Shown here in pieces: positions 33,211 to 41,286 of a stretch of 64,000 nucleotides of DNA. The stretch lies in assembly GCA_024516155.1 (NCBI GenBank), contig JAJJXM010000004.1, positions 744,001-808,000 on the forward strand. The letters run 5' to 3'. The notes below the pieces were generated by a model that saw only the letters and a program-made list of their open reading frames with translations, had not been told where the DNA came from and ran no database searches. The DNA is from Pyronema omphalodes. Taxonomy: Eukaryota > Ascomycota > Pezizomycetes > Pezizales > Pyronemataceae. Both the position numbers and the translations under genes were made by a program. Position 1 is the first letter of the stretch. Every line of letters starts with the position of its first letter.

Positions 33211-34257
33211 GACGATATAACGAACTCCGAGGACCCCCCGTCCTCTTTGGGCTGGTACCGGACCCCTACTCCCCCGGCAGAAAAGAAATCCCCCCACCCC
33301 ACGATCCCGCACGCAGAACTACATTGGTCGTTCTGCAACAACGACTCCTGCTCCATTCACCTCCAATCGAAATTAAACAACAATCATTTCCCAGCGGTGG
33401 CGCAAGCAATTGCGGCACGCATAAAAAAATCATGTAGCTGCGGGCAGCTACATGACCCCGAGTTAGAATGGGTGATCCGACACCGGAGGATGGACCCGCA
33501 AAAGGCCTGCAAGGCATGGCAGAAAGGGAAGAGACTCTGCAATGTGTGTAAATTCCTGGTCAACAAGGACGGACACGACCAGAGATGCGGTATCAGAGGA
33601 TGGAAACCCCCCACGGAGACCCCGGCAACGATACCACCCGCCAAGAACGAGCCCGGGACAGGAAAGGAGCCTCCCGTCCCTACGGAAAACCAGGAAAACG
33701 AACCACCCCGTCCCCGCGAACTGGACTCGGAGGACTCGACCATCCCTACGATCCGACACCAACTCCCAGTGATTATGATGACGGGACCCTCGGACCACGA
33801 GAGGGTGGCAATCAACCTGTCTTTCTATCAGACAGCGGAGCCGGAACAGCGTCTCCCCACCGTCGACCTGACATCCGCCCCTTGTTCGGATCCCCCGGAG
33901 CCCCCCGCCTCAGGGCACCAACAAGATCAAATACCCCCGTTCTCCTCAGGGCACCAACAAGAACAAATAACGGCACCCCCCTTAGGACACCAACAAGAGC
34001 AAATACCGCCTTATGTCCTCGAGGACATCACCCAGGACGTCGTACGTCGCCGACGTCGGGGAAGGCAGTATCGGGGACGGTCCCCCATCCGGAGGCCCGC
34101 GTTGAGGACTGCCAGCGGCCTCGCCGGAGTCTCGGCCTGGAGGGGGGGGCTTATGTCACAACGCTCCCGTGACATGCTCCTGGCCTCCGCCGTCACCACC
34201 GCAGGGCTATGGGTGATCGTCATCACCCTAGCAACCTGCTACGCTGTCATGAAGTGA
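33208..34257 (+). CDS. Gypsy-1 ORF3: Cys/His-rich, C-terminally membrane-anchored protein of unknown function
   Basis: 349 residues at the position where retroviruses carry env. No function is recognised. The N-terminal third contains clustered Cys/His motifs (FCNNDSCSIH near 43, CSCGQLH near 75, CNVCKFLVN...GHDQRC near 111-127) that look like a zinc-binding fold. The middle is Pro/Glu-rich and disordered, with three GHQQ(D/E)QI repeats (about 235-270). A very basic segment follows (RRRRRGRQYRGRSP, about 285-300). The last 33 residues are encoded by the 3' LTR and form one hydrophobic helix (MLLASAVTTAGLWVIVITL...) with only two residues after it, a tail-anchor arrangement. There is no N-terminal signal peptide, so this is not a classical Env. 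The polypurine tract is read through in this frame (WRGGL). Confidence 0.75.
   Translation: MDDITNSEDPPSSLGWYRTPTPPAEKKSPHPTIPHAELHWSFCNNDSCSIHLQSKLNNNHFPAVAQAIAARIKKSCSCGQLHDPELEWVIRHRRMDPQKACKAWQKGKRLCNVCKFLVNKDGHDQRCGIRGWKPPTETPATIPPAKNEPGTGKEPPVPTENQENEPPRPRELDSEDSTIPTIRHQLPVIMMTGPSDHERVAINLSFYQTAEPEQRLPTVDLTSAPCSDPPEPPASGHQQDQIPPFSSGHQQEQITAPPLGHQQEQIPPYVLEDITQDVVRRRRRGRQYRGRSPIRRPALRTASGLAGVSAWRGGLMSQRSRDMLLASAVTTAGLWVIVITLATCYAVMK
33431..33454 (+). other. Perfect hairpin inside ORF3
   Basis: CATGTAGCTG-CGGG-CAGCTACATG: 10-bp arms with a 4-nt loop, directly after A7 (33,423-33,429). In the coding phase it covers the CSCGQLH motif. Confidence 0.85.
34139..34149 (+). other. Gypsy-1 polypurine tract
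   Basis: GGAGGGGGGGG lies 4 bp upstream of the 3' LTR, the expected place of the plus-strand primer. Confidence 0.75.
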
Positions 34258-34947
34258 AGGGATAGGGTTAGGGCAAGGGGCTGGGCCCCTTGCTTAGGAT
34301 TTTCATATGTTCGGAGTTATTTCTTATTTGGATTTCTTTTAGGTATCACGGCGGCTAGGAGAATGTTGGAATCTTTTACTTCTCTCTTTTGGTATGTACC
34401 CTTTCTTTACTATTTGGAATTACGGCGGTTAGCCAGGAAGTTATCTCTTTCGGTATGTACTCTTTCTTTGCTATTTGGAATCACGGCGGTTAGCCGGTAG
34501 TTATCTCTTTTGGTATGTACTCTTTCCTTGTTATTATTATTATTTGGAATTACGGCGTTTAGTTATCTTGCTTTCTTATTTGGAATTACGGCGGTTGGCA
34601 AATGTTGGGGAATGTTGGTCATGTATGTAGTTATCACGGCGGTTAGCATTGGGAGCATTCTCCGCAGGCGGAGAATGCTGAGTCACGAGTCATGAAGGAA
34701 CAAGTATAAGAGGAGGAAATTCGTATGTAGTTTATTTCTTCACGCAATCAAGTTTCTATTTACCACAATCCTATCTACAAAAGTCCCTTGTGATATCCCA
34801 TCTCGCCAAACTCACCTGTGATTTCCCAAGCCCACAAACCCTTGCCCATTCCCAACTTACCAACCTTACCTCACCCGCCGCCGCCCTCCTCGCCGCCGAA
34901 AACCCCGCGCTGCCTGTCGTCAGTAACCGTGGATACGGATTCTGATA
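34154..34947 (+). repeat. Gypsy-1 3' LTR (794 bp)
   Basis: Same length and ends as the 5' LTR, with three differences seen by eye. It supplies the C-terminus and stop codon of ORF3 (to 34,257). Confidence 0.95.
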
Positions 34948-35690
34948 CATAGGGAGTACATGGTCATAGGAGATAGGGCACAATATCGGGCACAATATCG
35001 GGCACAGAAGACATAGGCATCACAGAAGACATAGGCATCACTGCACAGGACATAGGCATCACTGCACAGGACATAGGCATCACTGCACAGGACATAGGCA
35101 TCACAGAGGGCATAGGCATCACAGAGGGCATAGGCATCACAGAATACATAAACATCACACAGAAGATACATACACACAGAGGCCAGCGGAAATAGGAATC
35201 ACACAAGAGCACAGGAGATAGGGATCGCCACACAGAGAAGAATGTTGTTAAACCAGATTAGATTAGATTAAATAAAATAAAATTATCCGCGGTATCTATT
35301 CCTCACCATCATCATCCTCGGCATCATCATCATCCTGCAGCATCGATATCCCGCAGCACAAATATCAGCATCAATCAGTATTAAACTCCTCTGTATGAAT
35401 CAGTAATTTCTCCGTATAATATCTCCGTGCAATTTCTCTCTCTCCCGGATTCCGCATTCCAGATTCCAGATTCCAGATTTCGTATTACGATATATATTTA
35501 AATTTTCTAATTTCCAATTTCCAATTTTCGAGGTCTTAGTTATCATCTCATATCTTTACTATCTTTATCATCTTTATAATCTTTATCGTTATCGTTATCT
35601 TTATTAAAGCTGGCCTAAACTTTACCCATGCTAATACCAATACTAATACAAATACCAATACCGGTACCAATACCGGCGCTGGTACTAGGT
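34948..35690. other. Right flank of Gypsy-1: CATAGGCATCAC minisatellite, then no gene
   Basis: 34,948-34,952 is the right CATAG duplication. From about 34,968 to 35,180, units of about 21 bp (CACAGGACATAGGCATCACTG and CACAGAAGACATAGGCAT) form an array. The rest is AT-rich with simple repeats. 35,681-35,690 is the LINE target-site duplication GGTACTAGGT. Confidence 0.8.
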
Positions 35691-36056
35691 TTGATTGATT
35701 TGATTTGATTTTAATCATACACCGATCGAGGCCTCTAAGGCCTATGCGGGAGCTAAGTATCCGTTTTTCCTGTCCTCGCGGTTTAAACCGCCTAACGAGG
35801 CAACCCAATCTCCTTGTCCCCAGTCTCCCCAGTTAGAAAAATAGATATACGCAAAAAGCAAACAACCGCAAAAACACAAATAAACAAAACACTCTCGTAC
35901 ACAGTCTAGACAAACCCCGTACAGAAACTCATACGTGACACCAAACTTGAGCCCAGCAATAACCGCCTTGCCGTACAACCACTAAAAGAATTCAGAGAAA
36001 AGAAAAACAACCCCGCAATCCCGTGAATCTCCATCTCCAGGCCCACCAACCCCAGC

Positions 36057-39000
36057 CTATTCGTAGCGCCTGCCAATCTCTGTGGCTGCTAAATACTCCA
36101 ACAACACCTTCGTATAGCGATCGTCGCTAAACAGATCCACCGCTTTGAGCCTTGCTCGTGGTCTCCAGCTCCTGCCCTTAATGGCATCCACCTCTTTCTT
36201 TAGTACTGCGTACTCACGCCTCCAGCGGTGACACTCTCCGAACAGGTGTCCCCGGGTTTGTCGGACATTAGACGTGCACCACCAGCAGACGTCGGATTCT
36301 TTCTTTTTCACTCGAACGAGGTGGGTGCCAATAAGGGCATGTCCGGACGCAAGTTGGAGGAATACTGCGGAGCGGCGCTTAGGGAGAGAGCGGAGGGAGT
36401 CGCGCAAGCCCCATGTTTTGCGGGGACGGAAAGAACGGCTGTCTTTGGCTCGTTGTGATATCCATCGCTTGGTAATGTGGCGGCGGGTTTCAGTGGCTAT
36501 GCGGTTGAGGTGGGCGAGTGACACTTCATGGGGGACCAAGCACTCGGGGGCGTCGCACCTCATCAGGGGCAGGGCAGTACATCGGTGGCGGGTACCCATC
36601 TTTGCTGCGGCGTCAGCTGCTTCGTTTTCTGCGATCCCGCAGTGGCCTGGGACCCAGTGGAATTCGACGGAGATGTCGCTGTTCCGGCGTAGCCAGCGGA
36701 CCTCGTCGGCGATCAGCCGAGTGACGGATTGTCCTGGGCCTGGTTCGTCGGACTCCAGACGTCGGAGGGCTGCTTGGGCATCCGAAAAGATGGTGACGAG
36801 CGGGGGGGGTTTAAGGATGACCCTGTCGAGGAAGCGATTGTCCCAGAGCTCTTTGAGGGCACGGTACATTGCGAACAGCTCGGCGTCGAACACCTCGGTG
36901 TGACGGCCTAGGTAGTGGTGAGAGCTTGTAAGCACACCGTCGACGTATCTCACGAGGCCCGATCCGGTGTGGTCCTCCATGCGGGACCCATCTGTCCAAA
37001 TGCATATGGAGTTGAGGGTCCTCCAGTTTTTGGCGTAGGCTTCCGCTTCCGCTCGGGGGGCGATGGTGACGTTGCACCACTGACGATGGGGGTCGACGTG
37101 GTGGACAGGCTCAGCGGACGCAAAACCAGAACGGGTCACTGCGCGCTGAGTGAGGTTGCGGATGACCATGGCTGTCGGTGTGGGGCGATTGGGGTCGGTG
37201 CTGACCGGCGGGAGCGGCCGAGTGAGAAGCCGTGATCGGAATCGTGCTTCCCGACCTCGAACAATGGCTTCTGCCGGGCGAGTGGCTCCTTCAGCGAGGA
37301 GGAAGGCCAGGGGAGTCGTGCGCAGGCACCCCGTAACGGCGCGGGCCTGTTTGTTGAGCAGGAGCTGGAGACGAGAGAACCTGCCGGCATCTCGGGTGGG
37401 AAGGCGACGAGCAGCGTGGATTTCCGCGCCATAAGTGGCCACGGATTGAACGACTGCTTGTTGGATGTTTGCAGTGCTGCCCGGGGGTAGACCCTGGGAG
37501 CGGCAGAGGCGAGCGAGGCGGGCGTGTTGCTGACGGGCCCGGGTGAGCCACTTCTGGTGGTGGTGGTTCAGGGTGAGCTTGGGATCCAGCCAGAACCCTA
37601 GCCAGCGGACGGCGGAGTCGTTGAACGGTACATTGTGGATGACGCCGTCGTAGTGGATATCAACGGTCAGCGAGTCGGGGTTTGGGTTACCGCGTCGACG
37701 GGAGAATAAGATGGCCTCTGTTTTGTCGGTCTCGAATCGAACGGCGTTGCGACGGGCCCACAGCAGGCTTAGCTGGGCACACCGGGCGAGAGTGGAGGCG
37801 ATTTCTGCTGCGTCGTTGCCCTCTGCAATCCATGTGACGTCGTCCACGAAGGACAGTCCCACCGTGCGTGGTAGCTCTGACTCGATCTTGTTAGCAAGAT
37901 CGGCGATATATATCAGGAAAAGGACGGGGGAAACAGGGGAGCCTTGTGGAAGCCCCGTGTTTGTGTCCATTGCCGGTCCAGAGTCTCCTCCAATCGAGAT
38001 TTCCACGTTGCGGTCCTCCAAGAAGCTCGCAACCCACCGAACGAGATCTCCGTCTATGTGATATCGCCGCATCTTTTCAACCAAGCAGTAAGGATTAACC
38101 GTCGGGAAGGCACCTTTGATGTCCATCATCAGGGCTCCTGCGATTTTTCTCCTTTCCCATGCTCCCTCCACCGCTTCTATCAGCACCGCCGCCGCGTCTA
38201 CTGCTGACCTTCCTCTTCTGCCTCCAAATTGTCCTACATGAAAAGCCCCCTTTTTCTCCGCCTCCTCTGCGATCATCATCGCCGCTACCTTTTCAACCAA
38301 TTTCCCCATGCAGCTCAAGAGGGAGATCACCCGGAAGCTTTTGGCTTTTGAGTAAGACGTCTTCCCAGGCTTGGGAATGCATACCCCCTTCGCTACCTTC
38401 CAGTCGTGAGGATGATAACCTAAACGAAGGCACTGGGTGACGACAGCGGTCACTCTATCAGGGTCCCACCGCATGAGAGCCTTTATGATTGGTACTCCCA
38501 GGCTATCACTTCCCGGGGCCTTCGAATTGCTCTGCTGGTTGATTGCAGCAGCGACAACTTCCTGCGTGACCCACGAGTGAGACTCGCCAGCAGGGCCTCT
38601 CGAGTGCCAACCTCCCTCATACTCGTTGGGCGGTGGGAATGAGACATCGGCAAGCATGCGTCTCTTTTCCTCCTCCGTTTCCGCACGATTTCCCCGTTCG
38701 TCCTCAATGGTCCCCACCATCACAGACGCCCGCGGTTGGGTCGTACGGAGCACCGTCCAGACTGCATTTCCGTCCGCAGATTCGAGAAAAGAGCCCCAAC
38801 AGCTTCTCTTTTCTTTCCTCTGGAGACCGAGGTATGCATTCCGGCGTTCCTTCTCTTCCTCCGGAGTTGCACGGCCTGCCTTCACTGCTCGTCGAGTGCG
38901 ACCATATGATCGGCGCGCTGACTTGATTTCGGTACCCCACCACCGTTTCGAGCGAGCAGTGATGCGGATCTTGCGCGCATGTGCGTCCAAGAGTGCCGTC

Positions 39001-39772
39001 AAGGTCTCCCGTATCCAAACCACCTCTGTCTCCACCTCCTCCTCCGAGCAACGACTGGAGAGTAGCGGTCTGCGTTCGCTTTGATGGCGATAATCTAACG
39101 CCGCTTTCTTCGCTCTCTCCTCGTCCTCAAGCCATTCCTTCACCGCCCACCCTCTCGTGGGCGAATCATAGTCTTCCGGCACTGTTACCGATGTAACTTC
39201 CCAAACAAGGGCTTCGTGGTCGGAAGTGGTTGTGTGTTCCGGGTCCAGGAGGGTGCGGGCACTCACGTACGGAGAGAGTTCCATTGTGGCGAACACCAAG
39301 TCGATTACGCTGTGGCGTTGTTGTCCCGTTTGTGAGTGAGTTTCCTCTCCATCCCCGACGTAGCGGAGGTCATGCGCGTCCATCAAGTCTTCGAGGAAGA
39401 GGTGGTGGATGGGTTGTGTGCAGCGGGGGTTCCACCTCGCGCTGTGCGCATTAAAATCTCCGGCGATGACGGTGTCACGAGTGATTATTCGTGACCATGC
39501 TATGTTCCGGGCTGGTCTGACGCCGTCCGATGCTCTAGGAGCGTCGTAGACGTTGACCACCCTCAGTTTTCGAAGTCCCCGACAAAGAATGTCCAGGACT
39601 TGGACGTCTCCTTCCCCTTCCGCTGCTAGTTCCTCCTGGGGGCGGACGGTCCAGACAGAGTCCTTGCGAACCCCAACCAACACCCTCTTTCCCCAGACGA
39701 AGTCGAACGCTGGGTGACGCCACCCTTGGAAGATCGGGGGTTCCTGGATTAGGACCACGTCGCTTCCCAGCG
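36057..39772 (-). CDS. LINE ORF2, 3' part: endonuclease, reverse transcriptase, RNase H
   Basis: About 1,238 codons of ORF2 remain here. From the break comes the apurinic endonuclease (GSDVVLIQEPP, AGDFNAHSARWNP, then a TTSDHEALVW end). Then the RT with LMMDIKGAFPTV, the GLPQGSPVSPVLF motif and FVDD (near 37,840-37,860), and an RNase H domain (IWTDGSRMED, FSDAQAAL, FHWVPGHCGIAENEAAD). It ends with a CWWC...H...C zinc motif (CWWCTSNVRQTRGHLFGEC). Endonuclease + RT + RNase H + CCHC is the layout of I/Tad-type LINEs. The frame stays open into the antisense LTR of Gypsy-2, which adds about 57 foreign residues, so a naive ORF call of 1,295 codons (to 39,944) is a chimera. Confidence 0.93.
39768..39772. 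repeat. Target-site duplication of Gypsy-2 (CAGCG)
   Basis: CAGCG precedes the Gypsy-2 5' LTR and recurs at 48,729-48,733 after the 3' LTR. Both copies lie in LINE ORF2. Confidence 0.93.
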
Positions 39773-41158
39773 TGTCACACCCTATAATGTGTGAGAATAG
39801 AATAGGTATCATATATAACGCTATGGAGAATATGGCAAACTCGACAGGAGAATGAATAATCAAGTTAGTATCCCGGGCCGGAACCCCCAGAGGAGCTCCG
39901 GCTAGCCACGTCACGTGATTCGTGACTTTCCGATAGGACCTCACGAGGATCCCGGCCCGAGGCGTCGAAACTATTATTCACTGTCAGTTTGGGAGGATTC
40001 AGGACGGAGAAGGGGAAAGGAACACTTACCTCAAGGGTGTCGACTTACCCTTGAGACAACTACGAACGACGCTGATGGAGAACGAAGAAGACGACGAAAG
40101 GTCACCTCCTTATACCTGAGGAGTATTCGGCAATACACGGCTACAATAGGGGCTGCATAGGAACAGGAGATTCCAAGAAGATGCAGATGCGGCGCAAGAG
40201 TGTCATCCGGTGTTACGAGTTGGGTGGACAGTTGGGCGAAGAGATAAGGCAGAGTCTAGTCAGCAAACAGGAGTGGAATGCAGGACAAGGGTCAACAGTG
40301 CATTGGCATGAGACGACGTCCAGCAGGGAACTCCACTCAGGAAACCTGTTTGATGGAACTGATATGACGCGTCCTTAGGCCTAGAGCTGCCAACTTGGAA
40401 CAAGACGGCGTTTGCATCCACACCAGGGTGTGGCTGCGCGCAAGTGCGCGCAGGTGGGGCACATATGACATCACACAGGAATGTGACGGAGTGATCCACT
40501 CCGGTAGGGCATCAGGATGCCTTATGATGTCAGTGACCTCTACTTGCAATCGAGATTCTCTAGGGAGATCTATGATGGCGCGACTCATCCGATAAATGAC
40601 TCATGCGTCATTATCACAAGAGTTCATGCATAATGCAGTCAGACGGAGTTGCCCTCCGGTGTGACTCATAACCCCAGCACCTCATTGGAAGGTGTGGTAG
40701 TACGGTGAGCTAGTTCAGGGATTAATCTGACCAGGGCGAGCATTATGCAAGTGAGCAATTAATTTAATTGTGCGCTTAGGATAATGCAAGCCTCAGCAGA
40801 TGCGTCACAGCTTTGACCCATGTCTTATCTCCTAAGCCCAGTTTGGCAGTTGGTTCCCCAAGGAAGGCTGGGCGAACTTGTAGACGAAAGTCTATAAAAG
40901 ACCCTATGTCTTCCCTCTGTCTCCTCCATCATCATCCATTGATCCTCTACGCGACGATACACTATCTACACCAACAATTACCTCCGAAGACGACCCTTAA
41001 GTTTATTCGGCCTGTGATCGGTTAATTCTCTTCCTAGCTTATCTTCGGAATAAGTTCTTTTAGTTCTTGGGAACGAAGCGTCTGTCTAGATCAGGACAGT
41101 CTACTTGAGATACAACCGGAAAAGCCTCCGCATAGTTAGGACTGTGCCCAGGTTCACA
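39773..41158 (+). repeat. Gypsy-2 5' LTR (1,386 bp)
   Basis: TGTCACACCC...AGGTTCACA. It contains a 9-bp-stem hairpin (CTCAAGGGT at 40,030-40,038 with ACCCTTGAG at 40,047-40,055) and bZIP-type sites (ATGACTCAT at 40,596-40,604, TGCGTCA at 40,604-40,610, GTGACTCAT at 40,661-40,669). TATAAAAG at 40,893-40,900 is followed by a pyrimidine-rich stretch, a classic fungal core promoter. Confidence 0.95.
40893..40900 (+). promoter_or_regulatory. Gypsy-2 TATA box
   Basis: TATAAAAG is followed by CT-rich sequence to about 40,945. No AUG occurs between about 40,918 and the gag start at 41,287. Confidence 0.65.
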
Positions 41159-41160
41159 CT

Positions 41161-41172
41161 ATAAACTTAAGG
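41161..41172 (+). other. Gypsy-2 primer-binding site, complementary to its own LTR
   Basis: ATAAACTTAAGG begins 2 nt after the LTR and is the exact reverse complement of CCTTAAGTTTAT at 40,995-41,006 in the LTR (12 of 12). It has no tRNA-type TGG. Confidence 0.65.
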
Positions 41173-41286
41173 CTACAAGCTACCAAGTTTATTAATCGAT
41201 ACGCATACGGAAGACCCTCTTCTAGGGCAATACGACAATCCAAACCCTCCAAAACACAAATTACAGAACAATCCAATCAACAAGCA

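Larger units (their letters stand above)
27311..34947 (+). mobile_element. Gypsy-1: complete Ty3/gypsy chromovirus with a third ORF
   Basis: A 7,637-bp element with two 794-bp LTRs, gag, pol (order PR-RT-RNaseH-IN-chromodomain) and an additional ORF between pol and the 3' LTR. By eye the LTRs differ at only three positions (two near 27,446/34,289 and one near 27,559/34,400), so insertion is recent. All three frames are open along their length and all catalytic motifs are present, so the copy could be autonomous. Expression seems to use self-priming, -1 frameshifting and stop/start reinitiation (separate entries). Placement in the chromovirus lineage rests on the integrase-linked chromodomain. 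Confidence 0.95.
35691..39772 (-). mobile_element. LINE (Tad/I-like), 3' part: most of ORF2 and 3' UTR
   Basis: This is the 3' segment of a non-LTR element on the minus strand, cut by Gypsy-2 at 39,772. The 3' UTR (35,715-36,056) ends in an AAATC/AATC-repeat tail at 35,691-35,714 instead of a pure poly(A). GGTACTAGGT at 35,681-35,690 is repeated at 50,702-50,711 beyond the 5' part, giving a 10-bp duplication and the element's true ends. Without Gypsy-2 and one CAGCG copy the element would be about 6.05 kb, so it was full length when interrupted. Confidence 0.92.

Noticed and set aside
33208..34257. Classical retroviral Env for ORF3
   Set aside because: No signal peptide, no cleavage site, no ectodomain pattern. 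The only hydrophobic helix is at the extreme C-terminus.
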